Of a stretch of 64,000 nucleotides of DNA, positions 36,321 to 44,958 are shown piece by piece. The DNA comes from Pseudomonadales bacterium (GTDB taxonomy: Bacteria; Pseudomonadota; Gammaproteobacteria; Pseudomonadales; Pseudohongiellaceae). How positions within the stretch are numbered: the first letter of the stretch is position 1; every line of letters starts with the position of its first letter. A program made the translations under genes and the position numbers. The notes under the pieces are model-generated. The model saw only the letters and a program-made list of their open reading frames with translations, ran no database searches and was not told where the DNA came from. The DNA is taken from contig JACKOK010000001.1 in assembly GCA_024234365.1 (NCBI GenBank), forward strand, positions 496,001 through 560,000, read 5' to 3'.

Positions 36321-37816
36321 GGCCCGCTTATTACCGTCAGCAATGGGCGCTGATAAAAGAGTCACCCGACCCGGCGCAATTGCAATCACTGGCTCAGCGG
36401 ATAGCGGCCGTATTCATCGACCGCTATCTGTACAGCGATGAATACAATGCCGACTACATCGAGCTGATCTGCGAGATGGCTACCTGTTGCAAGGATCCTT
36501 CGCTCAACCAGATTGCCGCCCGCATTCTGTTCGGCACCATCGTTGAACGCCTGTGCGATGACTTTGAAGAGCTGCAGACCGAGACCTACAACCGGCTGAT
36601 CTGCCAGGTTGCCAGCTATCTGCGTCGCCTGCCGGAAGGGGGGAGGCTGGATGCCCAGCTCAACGCATTTCATCTGCACAATGAGGAGCAGCTGTATCAA
36701 CGCATCGAGTCCATGCGTTTGAGCCCGGATTCCCCATTGCCGCCGGGTCTGAATCCGCGCCGGGTACTGGTGCTTTCCCGCGTCACCATCGGTGCGGATG
36801 TGGCCGTGACCAGCGTCATCTGTCAACGGGTACAGCAACGCTTTCCTGGTGCCGATGTGGTGGTGCTGGGCAATGCCAAACTACGCCAGATCATGGCGCC
36901 TGAATCTGGCATCCGCGTGCGTGAGCTGCATTACGCTCGCCATGGCGGCCTGGTGGAGCGTTTCAGCGTGTGGCTGGACCTGGTGGCGGTGGTCAATGAG
37001 GAGCTGGACGGGCTGAGCGCGCAGGAGTATCTGGTGCTGGACCCGGACTCTCGGCTTACCCAGCTGGGTGTGCTGCCGCTGGTTGCTGAGCAGCAGTACC
37101 GGTTTTTCAACAGCCGGGGCAAGCCGGATTACCCGGTGAAGGGCTCGATTTCCGCCCTGAGCAATCACTGGCTCGATGCCGTGCTGGGGGCGGCGGGTTT
37201 CTGTTATCCCGGCGTGTGGCTGGCACCGCAGGTACTGCGCCATGCGCAGCGGTTTCTGCAACCGCAGGGGCGTGCCGGCAAACGCCATGTGATTACGCTG
37301 AACCTGGGGGTGGGGGGCAATATGCGCAAGCGCGTGCCCGGAGGTTTCGAGCTTGATCTGGTGCTCAGCCTGCTGCGCGAAACGGATACTCTGGTGCTGC
37401 TGGACATGGGTTTTGGCGAGGAAGAAACCCGGCGCAGCCATCATATTCTCGAAGCCGCCCGCGCCGCCGGATACAACACGACGATGTTGCCCTACCGGGC
37501 GCTGGAGGCATCGGCTACAGGGCTGGGCGAGGTGCGGCTGTTCGGCATTGAATGTGATGTTGGGGAGATCGCCGCGCTGATCGCCTGTAGTGATGAGTTT
37601 ATCGGTTATGACTCCGCTTGCCAGCATATCGGCGCCGCCCTGGGCGTGCGCACCTACACCGTGTTCGCGGGCACCAGCAATGCACGCTTCATCCGCCGCT
37701 GGCATGCCAGTGGTCCCAACGTCAGCGAAATCGTGTACGTCGATACCCTCTCGCGTGAGCACGAGGTGAACGCCGAAGAGTTGATTGCCCGGCTGTACGA
37801 TCTGCGCAAGAACTGA
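36317..37816 (+). CDS. GT9-like protein with N-terminal extension
   Basis: A start at ATG 36317, overlapping the waaF stop, gives 499 residues; the same frame runs further upstream but only within waaF. The first about 140 residues are helical and unrecognised. The rest is GT9-like: LVLSRVTIGADVAVTSVICQR near 152 replaces the P-N-W-V-G-D type loop. Near the end, ACSDEFIGYDSACQHIGAALG and VRTYTVFAGTSNARF copy the N-D-T/S-x-x-H-x-A region of heptosyltransferases. Acceptor and donor unknown. Tight coupling to waaF and the radical SAM gene supports a role in core or surface glycan. Confidence 0.7.
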   Translation: MRPAYYRQQWALIKESPDPAQLQSLAQRIAAVFIDRYLYSDEYNADYIELICEMATCCKDPSLNQIAARILFGTIVERLCDDFEELQTETYNRLICQVASYLRRLPEGGRLDAQLNAFHLHNEEQLYQRIESMRLSPDSPLPPGLNPRRVLVLSRVTIGADVAVTSVICQRVQQRFPGADVVVLGNAKLRQIMAPESGIRVRELHYARHGGLVERFSVWLDLVAVVNEELDGLSAQEYLVLDPDSRLTQLGVLPLVAEQQYRFFNSRGKPDYPVKGSISALSNHWLDAVLGAAGFCYPGVWLAPQVLRHAQRFLQPQGRAGKRHVITLNLGVGGNMRKRVPGGFELDLVLSLLRETDTLVLLDMGFGEEETRRSHHILEAARAAGYNTTMLPYRALEASATGLGEVRLFGIECDVGEIAALIACSDEFIGYDSACQHIGAALGVRTYTVFAGTSNARFIRRWHASGPNVSEIVYVDTLSREHEVNAEELIARLYDLRKN

Positions 37817-37827
37817 AGGGTTGCGAT

Positions 37828-38190
37828 TTATCTCTGCGGAAGATAATGCGCATACGCGCGCGAAACCCGCCCGCCGCGATCGAAGTGAAACACCTCTGCC
37901 GATGTCCCCCGCGCCCCCTGATAGATCAGGGTGATGCTGTTGATGCCCAGCAGAACATGTTCCAGCGTGAAGTGCAGTGTGGGTGTGCGCTCCAGTGCGC
38001 GCTGCCAGTAGGCGCCCACCGCTTCCTTGCCCTTGAGGGTGCCGCTGGGCTCGTTCGTCAGTCTCGGAATATTGGGCGAGGACATTTCAAAATCGTCCTC
38101 GTAGTGGGAGAGAATGCGTGGCAGATCGTGGTGATTCCAGGCCTCGATCCACTCCGCGGCAAAGGCATCGGCAAACTCGGGAGTCAACAT
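37828..38190 (-). CDS. NTF2-like (SnoaL-type) small protein
   Basis: The 120-residue protein opens FADAFAAEWIEAWNHHDLPRI and continues LSHYEDDFEMSSP, typical of the nuclear-transport-factor-2 fold. LKGKEAVGAYWQRALERTPTL lies near residue 53. It has the cone-shaped pocket fold but no assigned catalytic residues. It lies 14 nt after the DinB-like gene on the same strand, so they are likely co-transcribed. Confidence 0.85.
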   Translation of the reverse strand: MLTPEFADAFAAEWIEAWNHHDLPRILSHYEDDFEMSSPNIPRLTNEPSGTLKGKEAVGAYWQRALERTPTLHFTLEHVLLGINSITLIYQGARGTSAEVFHFDRGGRVSRAYAHYLPQR

Positions 38191-38204
38191 GGTGTCGTCC
38201 TTGC

Positions 38205-38741
38205 TCAGAGGGTGAAGGTTTCCTGCGGTGTGCCGCAGGCGCTGGCCAGTTCGGGAATCCAGGGCACATCAGTTGCCCCCGGGTCGATGCCCATCTGCAT
38301 CAACAGGGTGGTGATCTGGCCGCGGTGGTGAGTCTGGTGGTTGAACAGCTGGGTGACCAGCGCCCAGGCGGGCATGGTGCGGGTGACGCCGTCCAGGCCG
38401 CTGGTGAAGCTGAAGGGGGCAGCGAGCCATTGCGGGCTGATCTTGCCCGCCCAGTCCACGATCCAGTCGTCCATGCGTTCGCGTTCCGCTCGCAGTGCCG
38501 CGAAATCCGCATACAGCTCCTGCCCCATCTTTGCGCCGGCAAAGGGTTCCCCGACGAAGCGTCCCATCCACATCTTGTCGCCGAACATGATGTGGTTGAG
38601 GGTGCCGTGCAGGGATTTGAAAAATGCGCCGCGGTCCCTGCGGCGTTCCTCTTCGCTCAGGCTGGCGCAGAGGTGGTAGAGCTTGCGGTTCATCCAGCGG
38701 TTGTACTGTGCCATCAACAAAAACTGTGTGCCTTCGTACAT
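38205..38741 (-). CDS. DinB-family protein
   Basis: The 178-residue protein has the DinB four-helix bundle with a conserved His set: LHGTLNHIMFGDKMWMGRF near residue 45, and LFNHQTHHRGQITTLLMQMG near 132. These His positions form the metal site of the family. DinB-like proteins are metal-dependent thiol transferases or hydrolases, or stress proteins. Its substrate is unknown. It ends 14 nt before the NTF2-like gene start. Confidence 0.88.
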   Translation of the reverse strand: MYEGTQFLLMAQYNRWMNRKLYHLCASLSEEERRRDRGAFFKSLHGTLNHIMFGDKMWMGRFVGEPFAGAKMGQELYADFAALRAERERMDDWIVDWAGKISPQWLAAPFSFTSGLDGVTRTMPAWALVTQLFNHQTHHRGQITTLLMQMGIDPGATDVPWIPELASACGTPQETFTL

Positions 38742-38766
38742 TTCGTTTCTCCTGAATTGCTGGGTT

Positions 38767-40161
38767 TTAAATCAGGCGTGCCAGGGTAAGCAACGCACGT
38801 TCCACGCGGGCATCCCAGTGCACGGCACAGTTCAGGCGCAGACAATTGCTGAACTTGCCGGATGCCGAGAACAGGGCTCCCGGGGCAAAGCTGACGCCCG
38901 CCTCCAGGGCTTGCTCGCCCAGGGCAATGGTGTCGATCTGCCCGGGCAATTCCACCCACAGAACGAAGCCTCCACTGGGGCGGCTGACCCGGGTCTGCGC
39001 CGGGAATAGCTGCGTGACACGGTCTGTCATGCGGGCAACCGAACGGGCATGTTCGGCACACACCTGACGCAGATGGCGGTCGTAGTGCCCGTGACGCAGA
39101 TAGTGGGCCAGGGCCAGTTGCGAGGGGGTGGAGACGGCCACGGTGTTCATATATTGCAAAGCCTCGGCCCGCTTGTTGTCGCGTCCAGGCACGAGCCAGC
39201 CCACGCGTATCCCGGCGGACAGGGTCTTGGAGGAGGAGGAACAGTAGGTTACCAGCCCCTCCCGGTCCCAGCTTTTGATGGGGCGCGGGCGCTTGCCCGA
39301 GAAGGGCAGGTCGCCGTAGATGTCATCCTCCACCAAGGGCACCCGGTGGAAGCTCAGCAGCTTGAGCAGAGCCTGCTTGCGTGCGTCCGACAGGCAAACT
39401 CCCAGGGGGTTGGAAAAATTCGGAATGAGCACACAGGCGGCAATGTCCCAGCGTTCGAGCGCCAGGGATAGTGCCTCAAGGGAGATGCCCTCCACCGGGT
39501 CGGTTGGAATCTCCAGCGCCTTCAGGCCCAGGGATTCCACTACCTGCAGCAGGCCATAATAGGTTGGCGACTCCAGCGCCACCGTGTCGCCCGGTTTGGT
39601 CAGCAGCTTGAGCGCGATGCTGAGGGATTCGTGGCAACTGTTGGTAATCACGATGTCATCGGGGGTGATCTGACACTGCGAGGCGGCGAGCCGGCGCGCG
39701 ATCTGGGCGCGCAGCTCCGGAGCGCCGGGCGGGAATTCATAGCCTACACAGCGGCGGCGTTGCTCCCGCAGCACCGTGCGAAAGGCGCGTTCGATGGCGG
39801 CCGCTGGCATCAGGTCCGGATTGGGTACGGCCGCGCCGAAATTCACAATGGCCGGGTCATTGGCCGCCTGGGCCAGATACAGCATGCGCTCCTGGCCGCT
39901 CACGGCCCGGGGGCTGCGGGCGAGGGCAGTCTTGCGCGGTGGCTCGCGCAGCACGGGGGGCTGCAGCACATAGAAACCGGAGCGCGGGCGTGCCTCCAGC
40001 ATGCCGCGGCGTTCCAGCTCCTGACAGGCGCTGACGGCGGTGGAGACACTGACACCATGCTGTTCGCTCAGGCGACGTACGCCGGGCAAAGAGCTGCCCA
40101 CGGGGTAGACCTGATCGTGGATCAGGGCCTGCAGGGTATTGGCAAGTTCCTGGTAGAGCAT
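38767..40161 (-). CDS. MocR-family GntR/aminotransferase fusion regulator
   Basis: The ATG at 40161 gives 464 residues; a longer frame to 40224 is less likely. A GntR winged helix at about 8-70 (VRRLSEQHGVSVSTAVSACQELER) is fused to a type-I PLP aminotransferase fold. TNSCHESLSIALKLL lies near 170, and the Schiff-base Lys is in YCSSSSKTLSAGIRVG near 289. MocR proteins sense PLP or amines and bind direct repeats. It is divergent from a LysE-type exporter with three candidate sites between them. Effector unknown. Confidence 0.92.
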   Translation of the reverse strand: MLYQELANTLQALIHDQVYPVGSSLPGVRRLSEQHGVSVSTAVSACQELERRGMLEARPRSGFYVLQPPVLREPPRKTALARSPRAVSGQERMLYLAQAANDPAIVNFGAAVPNPDLMPAAAIERAFRTVLREQRRRCVGYEFPPGAPELRAQIARRLAASQCQITPDDIVITNSCHESLSIALKLLTKPGDTVALESPTYYGLLQVVESLGLKALEIPTDPVEGISLEALSLALERWDIAACVLIPNFSNPLGVCLSDARKQALLKLLSFHRVPLVEDDIYGDLPFSGKRPRPIKSWDREGLVTYCSSSSKTLSAGIRVGWLVPGRDNKRAEALQYMNTVAVSTPSQLALAHYLRHGHYDRHLRQVCAEHARSVARMTDRVTQLFPAQTRVSRPSGGFVLWVELPGQIDTIALGEQALEAGVSFAPGALFSASGKFSNCLRLNCAVHWDARVERALLTLARLI

Positions 40162-40244
40162 TGGGGCACCTTGAACAGAATCTGTGTTGCAGCATAGCCT
40201 TTTCGGGATGGCAGCGGTCGGCACAGAAGGAATGAATGCTGACA

Positions 40245-40305
40245 GTACAGAAGTTTAAAACCTTTATCTGTACCGCCTCAATTTTAAAAAACTATATCTG
40301 TATCG
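40245..40305. promoter_or_regulatory. Candidate MocR direct-repeat operators and lysE-type promoter
   Basis: TATCTGTACCG (40265-40275) and TATCTGTATCG (40295-40305) are near-identical direct repeats exactly 30 bp (about three helical turns) apart. An inverted GTACAG lies at 40245-40250. They sit between the divergent MocR and LysE genes, as expected for a MocR target. A TAGACT -10-like hexamer is at 40322-40327. Confidence 0.6.
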
Positions 40306-40350
40306 TTTTTGGGGATGTCCCTAGACTGCACACTCTCACTGGAGATCGCT

Positions 40351-40947
40351 ATGAACCCCGAACAGATACTGCCGCTGCTTGCCTTCACCTTTGTGATGAT
40401 CGGAACACCCGGCCCCAATAATCTGATGTTGATGAGCGCCGGGGCCAATTTTGGCTTCCGACGTTCTGTACCCCATATTCTGGGCATCAGCGTGGGCTGC
40501 CAGGTGTTGCTGCTGGCCATCGCCATGGGGCTTGGGCAATTGCTGGAGCGTTATCCGCAGGCAACGTTGCTGCTGAAGATCGGCGGCGGGATGTTCCTGC
40601 TCTATATGGCGCTGCAGCTCGCTCGCCCGCGCAAGCCCAGGCTGGATGTTCAGGAGGAGCTGAAACCCCTGACTTTCCTGCAGGCGGCCCTGTTCCAGTG
40701 GGTCAATCCCAAGGCCTGGTTGATGTTGATCACGGTGGTGGCAAGCTATGCCAACCCGCAGCAGTTTGTGCTCAGTGTGGCGATGATCGCGGTCATCTTT
40801 TTCCTGATGGGCATTCCCCTGATTTCCGCCTGGAATATCGGCGGGGTTGCGCTCAAGGGGTGGTTGCAGCAGGGGCAGCGATTGCTGCGATTCAATCAGG
40901 CAATGGCGGTGCTGCTGCTGGCGTCGATGGCGCCGATGTGGATGTGA
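40351..40947 (+). CDS. LysE/RhtB-family amino-acid exporter
   Basis: The ATG at 40351 (after GGAG) gives 198 residues with about five to six helices. The LysE signature MIGTPGPNNLMLMSAGANFGF lies near residue 16, followed by GISVGCQVLLLAIAMGLGQ near 44 and QWVNPKAWLMLITVVASY near 115. The GTPGPN motif is intact. It exports an amino acid or derivative at the inner membrane. It is controlled presumably by the divergent MocR regulator. Ends before a hairpin terminator. Confidence 0.92.
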   Translation: MNPEQILPLLAFTFVMIGTPGPNNLMLMSAGANFGFRRSVPHILGISVGCQVLLLAIAMGLGQLLERYPQATLLLKIGGGMFLLYMALQLARPRKPRLDVQEELKPLTFLQAALFQWVNPKAWLMLITVVASYANPQQFVLSVAMIAVIFFLMGIPLISAWNIGGVALKGWLQQGQRLLRFNQAMAVLLLASMAPMWM

Positions 40948-40995
40948 ATATCAACTGTCGTGAGCAGGTAAAGGATTGCGAAGGGAAAAAAGAAA

Positions 40996-41031
40996 GCCCG
41001 GCACCACAAATAAACGGCAGTGGCGCCGGGC
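40996..41031. terminator. Bidirectional rho-independent terminator
   Basis: GCCCGGCACCAC and GTGGCGCCGGGC pair in a 12-bp stem with one mismatch and a 12-nt loop. A-rich DNA (AAAAAAGAAA) lies on the left and ATTTTTT on the right, between the convergent LysE gene (stop 40947) and the Asp-rich gene (stop 41044). Confidence 0.8.
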
Positions 41032-41043
41032 AAGAGGGATTTT

Positions 41044-41928
41044 TTACTGAGCAAAGGCGTAGTTGATCTGCAGAAGTCCTGCATTTGCCATGCCCAGAAG
41101 ATCGATCTGACCGTCTGTGCTCATGTGCGTCTCGTGGGCACTGCCTTCGGCGATTTCGCTCCATATGCCGTCATTGTCATCGTCGCGATAGGCGCTGAAT
41201 TCCAGCCCGCCGTTCCATTGTGTCTGGATTTTGACAATCAGATTGTCAGAACCGGTATTCACCACCTGAAGCGTTTCATTGTAGTTGAGGTAATCTGTTT
41301 TCCAGCCCCAACTGTCCAGCTCCATCATGCGTGCAATGCTGTCGGTTTCTGAGGTGAGATTGCCAGTGGCCAGGCTGCCGCCTGACAGGGTGAACCGGTA
41401 TCCCTCAGAAGATTGGAAGAACAGGCCTGAGTTATCATCCTGATCCGAATCGTTCTGGAATGTATCATCAGTATCCGTGTCAAAATCATAGGAGCTGTCG
41501 TCAGATACGGCGATGAATCCGTAGGTTCCGGCGCCATGATCGCTGTCAAGATCATCAGAACCGTCAAGATCGTCAGAGCCGTAAAGGTCATCAGAGTCGT
41601 CATGATCATCAAAGCCGTAAAGGTCGTCAGAGTCGTCATGATCATCATTGTCGTGATCGTAGCTGCTTTCCAAGGGTGAGCTTATGCTGCCTCCCAGATA
41701 GGACTTCCCGGCCTTGGAGTACAGGCCATCGCCGTCGTAATCGGTGTAGGTTGTCACTTCCTGGCGGCCGTCATCCCATTCTGTTTTGGTGACGTTCACG
41801 CCATCAAAGCTCCAGGTCTCGTCATTGTCCATGCGTTCGAATTCCACGCGGCCGTGCTCGACTTCGTAAACGGCCGTGACCGTATTGCCACTGATGCTGA
41901 ATTGATAGGCTTTGGATGATCCGCTCAT
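41044..41928 (-). CDS. Asp-rich tandem-repeat, EF-loop-like protein
   Basis: The ATG at 41928 (GGAGAG ribosome site) gives 294 residues; an ATG at 41979 lacks one. Two similar halves flank an acidic tandem repeat. Each half ends in a Ca-loop-like motif: TDYDGDGLYSKAG near 62 and RDDDNDGIWSEIAEG near 243. Between them, from about 90 to 135, lie the 12-residue units DDHDDSDDLYGF/S (36-nt DNA period, two near-identical copies, then shorter SDDLDG units). No signal peptide is seen. The design suggests a calcium-binding protein; function unknown. The N- and C-halves look like an internal duplication. Confidence 0.75.
   Translation of the reverse strand: MSGSSKAYQFSISGNTVTAVYEVEHGRVEFERMDNDETWSFDGVNVTKTEWDDGRQEVTTYTDYDGDGLYSKAGKSYLGGSISSPLESSYDHDNDDHDDSDDLYGFDDHDDSDDLYGSDDLDGSDDLDSDHGAGTYGFIAVSDDSSYDFDTDTDDTFQNDSDQDDNSGLFFQSSEGYRFTLSGGSLATGNLTSETDSIARMMELDSWGWKTDYLNYNETLQVVNTGSDNLIVKIQTQWNGGLEFSAYRDDDNDGIWSEIAEGSAHETHMSTDGQIDLLGMANAGLLQINYAFAQ
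41560..41663. repeat. 36-nt tandem repeat within the Asp-rich gene
   Basis: Two units beginning CCGTAAAGGTC and running to CATGATCATCA are nearly identical over 36 nt. Degenerate GATCGTCAGA-type repeats flank them. Such repeats often change copy number between strains. Confidence 0.6.
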
Positions 41929-42091
41929 GTCTTTGCTCTCCGATTCTTCGTTGCTTACTTTTCGTGACTGTGAGTGCATCCTAAAAGTGGAGTCTTAAAG
42001 CAATATTAATTTTTTCAACATTTTTCATTTCGGCAGATTCAGGCTTTGCCAGCCCCGTGGAAAGCGGCTAAAGTGTCGCCTTCATTGATTT

Positions 42092-43498
42092 ATGGTGATC
42101 GTTTCTGCGATGCAAGGCATTTTCCGGTTCGCGTTGTTGTGCGTGGCATGCCTCGGGCCAACCCTTCCTCTTCCTCTTCATGCGCAAGGCTCTGCGCCCC
42201 ATCGGCTGCTTGGGCAGAACGAGCGGTTTGATCTGCGTTTCAGTCATCTGGACCGGGTGGAATTCCTGCAGGGGCAGTATCGTCACGCGAACAATGGCAG
42301 CTCCGATCAGGTGCTTATCTACCGCACGACCATAGAAGGACGGCTGAAAGGAGAGTCCCTGGATCTGAGCATGGAAGTGCTGGACGCACGCCAGGCCCTG
42401 GCGGATTCAGGGACGCCCCTGACACGCCGCTCGGTGGACGCCGTCAATCTGCAGCAACTCTATGTCAGCTGGAAATGGCAGGGTCTGCTGGAGGAAGGGG
42501 ACGATGTGCGCCTGCATCTGGGGCGTCAGGCCATGAATATCGGCACGCGGCGTCTGGTCTCGCGCAGTACCTCCAACGTGCCGGTGAGCTTTACCGGCAT
42601 CAGTGCCGATGTTTCACGAAACAACGGAGATCATTGGAAGGCTTTTGCGGTGGTGCCGGTGCTCAATTACCCGGTGTCGCGCCAGGATATTCTGAGCAAT
42701 CGCACGGAGGCTGACCGCGAGAGCCGGGGTAGTCACCTCTACGGAATTCATGGCGATCTGCCCGGTGCGCTGCGCGGTTTGCACAGCGAGTTCTACGCCT
42801 TCCACCTGCGCGAAGAGGATGCCGGGGAGGAGCAGGTGGCCGATCTGCGCCTGAGCAGCATCGGCACGCATCTGTACACCGGGGCAGCGCCGGGTGCCCT
42901 GGACTACGATCTGGAAACCGTGCTGCAGTTCGGCACTTCCCGCGCCACTGACGATGTCAGCGATGTGCGCGATCTGCGCCACCGGGCATTCTTCACGCAT
43001 ATGGCCCTGGGCTACAGCATCGAGGCACCCATGCGGCCCTATGCACAGCTGCTGTATGACTATGCTTCGGGTGATCGCGACCCAACGGACGATGAGAACA
43101 ATGGTTACGACACCTTCTTCGGCGCCCGCCGTTCCGAGTTTGGGCCATCTTCCCTGTACGGGCCATTCACGCGGACCAATCTCTCGACCCTGGGGCTGCG
43201 CCTGACATTGAGCCCGAGGCCGGACGTGGAGATGATCTTCACCCTGCGCCAGTTCGATCTCGCGCAGAGCCGTGATGCCTGGGGCAATACCGGCTGGCAG
43301 GACAGCAGTGGCCGCTCGGGGCGGCATCTCGGTCGTCATCTGGAAACGCGGCTGCGCTGGGACGCCATTGCGGGCAATCTGGAGGTGGATACCGGCCTGG
43401 TGTGGCTCAGGACAGGCGAGTTTCCTCGCAGGGTAGCGGCCGGCACGATGCCATCGCTCAGCCGTTATGCTTACCTGCAGACCCGGCTGTCTTTTTGA
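42092..43498 (+). CDS. Alginate-export-domain outer-membrane porin
   Basis: The 468-residue protein has a signal peptide (cleaved near PLHAQ, residue 32; ATG 42110 is an alternative start). The Alginate_exp barrel pattern runs from FDLRFSHLDRVEFLQGQYRHANN near 46, through LQQLYVSWKW and VRLHLGRQAMNIGTRRLVSR near 142. It continues with the FTGISADV and SHLYGIHGDLP segments and ends in a terminal aromatic strand (RYAYLQTRLSF). AlgE-like barrels release polysaccharide or form porins. No alginate synthase genes are in the window, so the cargo is unknown. Confidence 0.85.
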   Translation: MVIVSAMQGIFRFALLCVACLGPTLPLPLHAQGSAPHRLLGQNERFDLRFSHLDRVEFLQGQYRHANNGSSDQVLIYRTTIEGRLKGESLDLSMEVLDARQALADSGTPLTRRSVDAVNLQQLYVSWKWQGLLEEGDDVRLHLGRQAMNIGTRRLVSRSTSNVPVSFTGISADVSRNNGDHWKAFAVVPVLNYPVSRQDILSNRTEADRESRGSHLYGIHGDLPGALRGLHSEFYAFHLREEDAGEEQVADLRLSSIGTHLYTGAAPGALDYDLETVLQFGTSRATDDVSDVRDLRHRAFFTHMALGYSIEAPMRPYAQLLYDYASGDRDPTDDENNGYDTFFGARRSEFGPSSLYGPFTRTNLSTLGLRLTLSPRPDVEMIFTLRQFDLAQSRDAWGNTGWQDSSGRSGRHLGRHLETRLRWDAIAGNLEVDTGLVWLRTGEFPRRVAAGTMPSLSRYAYLQTRLSF

Positions 43499-43502
43499 GT
43501 CT

Positions 43503-43883
43503 TCAGTCGGGCAGGGCGTTTAGCAGCGTCAGCGCAAGGCTCAGGACGAGCAGTAGAGCAAGCACCAGCCACAGCTCGGGGCTTGCTGTCACCGTGCTGA
43601 CGGGCGTGTTCAGGGTTTGCTGCAGAGCGTGCAGCGTGAGTTCGCTGCGGGCGCTGATCGGGGCAAAAAATTTCGCGGTGGCATCCGCAAGCCCGGCCGC
43701 AGGCAGGGTGAGGAGCACGCCCAGCAGCGCGCAGGCCCAGGCCAGCAGATAGAAGGGGCGAGGGCGCAGCCTCTGCCGCGCAAGCTGCAATGCCAGCCGT
43801 GTGCTGAAATCCCCTTCCGCCACGGCAGGCATGCGGGACAGCCGCTGCTCCAGTGTGCTCATCTCTTGTGTGGCCTTGTTCAT
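43503..43883 (-). CDS. Putative anti-sigma factor, two-helix membrane protein
   Basis: The 126-residue protein has a cytosolic N-terminal about 43 residues (LEQRLSRMPAVAEGDFSTRLA). A membrane helix (YLLAWACALLGVLLTLPAAGL) and a second one near the C-terminus (LWLVLALLLVLSLALTLL) follow. It lies directly after the sigma-factor gene with a 4-nt overlap, a standard place for an anti-sigma factor. No zinc-anti-sigma HxxxCxxC motif is visible. The role is inferred from position. Confidence 0.6.
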   Translation of the reverse strand: MNKATQEMSTLEQRLSRMPAVAEGDFSTRLALQLARQRLRPRPFYLLAWACALLGVLLTLPAAGLADATAKFFAPISARSELTLHALQQTLNTPVSTVTASPELWLVLALLLVLSLALTLLNALPD

Positions 43884-44398
43884 GAGGCGTCCTCCGCGTT
43901 CAACAGCTCGCGCAATTTCGCCATGCCACGCGAGATGTGGGATTTGATGCTGCCCAGGGGCATGTCCATGATAGCGGCGACTTCCGCGTGGGAATAGCCC
44001 AGGCTCATGTTCAGCGAAATGGCCGCCGCCTCGTTCGGGTTCAGTGCATGCAGGGCGCGTTCGAGGTCGAGCTGCGCCGGGCTGATGTGCTCGTAAAACC
44101 GGGCCAGCTCGGCATCACGCTGTTCCAGCAGATGCAGAACCTCCCCGGCGCGTTTGTCTCGGCGTTTGTGCTGCAGAAAGCAGCGGTAGGCAATGCCCAG
44201 CACCCAACTGGCAAAACTGCCGCTGCCCTGAAAGCTTGCCAGCTTGCGATAGGCCTGCAGAAATGCCTCCTGTGCCAGGTCGTCCGCCAGGGCGGGGTCG
44301 TGGCACAGGCGCAGGGCAAAACCACGCACCGCGCTCTGGTGCATGGACACCAGTCGGCCGAAGGCCCGGGTATCTCCCTGCATCCGCGCTCGCTGCAC
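43880..44398 (-). CDS. ECF-type RNA polymerase sigma factor
   Basis: The 172-residue protein has region 2 (AFGRLVSMHQSAVRGFALRL, then LADDLAQEAFLQAYRKLASF) and region 4 (LGYSHAEVAAIMDMPLGSIK, then SHISRGMAKLREL). These recognise the -10 and -35 elements. The GTG start at 44398 is weak: the same frame stays open for more than 100 nt upstream, and an ATG at 44383 is also possible. It follows a DUF6249 gene and precedes a membrane protein that may be its anti-sigma factor. Confidence 0.88.
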   Translation of the reverse strand: MQRARMQGDTRAFGRLVSMHQSAVRGFALRLCHDPALADDLAQEAFLQAYRKLASFQGSGSFASWVLGIAYRCFLQHKRRDKRAGEVLHLLEQRDAELARFYEHISPAQLDLERALHALNPNEAAAISLNMSLGYSHAEVAAIMDMPLGSIKSHISRGMAKLRELLNAEDAS

Positions 44399-44454
44399 CA
44401 GGCTGTGTTCGAGGCGGCAGGCGGCGGCATTTTGTTGATCGGCCTGTGCGGAGT

Positions 44455-44814
44455 TCAGTTCTGCGTTTCCTGCGGCGTGTTTGCTTTTGATTTCGCCATG
44501 ATCAGATAGGCGAGCCCAAGCAGCAAGGGAATCCCGCCAAAGATCAGTGCAATATAGGCCTCTCCCTGAGATACCCCGAATGCGATCAACGGAATGGCAA
44601 CGGCCAGCAACAGCAGGCCCCTGCGTTTGTCGGACTGCGGGTTCTCCCGCCGCTTCAGCAGGGTGTTGATGATCGTCTGGACATCGGCGCCACCCTCGGC
44701 GAGCCGCGTCAGCGTGTCCAGCTCCTTCAGGTTGATCTGATAGCGAAGGTAAAAGGGCAGAATGAAACAGGCACCAACGATCACAAGCGCCACAATAGCA
44801 ATAAGTTCATCCAT
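44455..44814 (-). CDS. DUF6249-family membrane protein
   Basis: The ATG at 44814 gives 119 residues. A helix at about 2-24 (LIAIVALVIVGACFILPFYL) is followed by the family stretch LKELDTLTRLAEGGADVQTIINTLL. A tail with one or two more helices (GLLLLAVAIPLIAFGV, ALIFGGIPLLLGLAYLI) follows. Members are uncharacterised but are often found next to ECF sigma genes, as here (56-nt gap). An upstream in-frame extension to 44928 looks non-coding. Confidence 0.8.
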   Translation of the reverse strand: MDELIAIVALVIVGACFILPFYLRYQINLKELDTLTRLAEGGADVQTIINTLLKRRENPQSDKRRGLLLLAVAIPLIAFGVSQGEAYIALIFGGIPLLLGLAYLIMAKSKANTPQETQN

Positions 44815-44958
44815 CGGAGTGTCTCCCAAAAGTAAAACAGTGTGTTTGTAGCGAATAGATGCAAGCACGCGTGGGTTTGGATGCAGGAGTCGTGGGTTTT
44901 TCTTGTGTTGATTTTTTTTGCCCGGCAAAATCGTGGGTGGCAGTAAAAGGAGTTTGTG

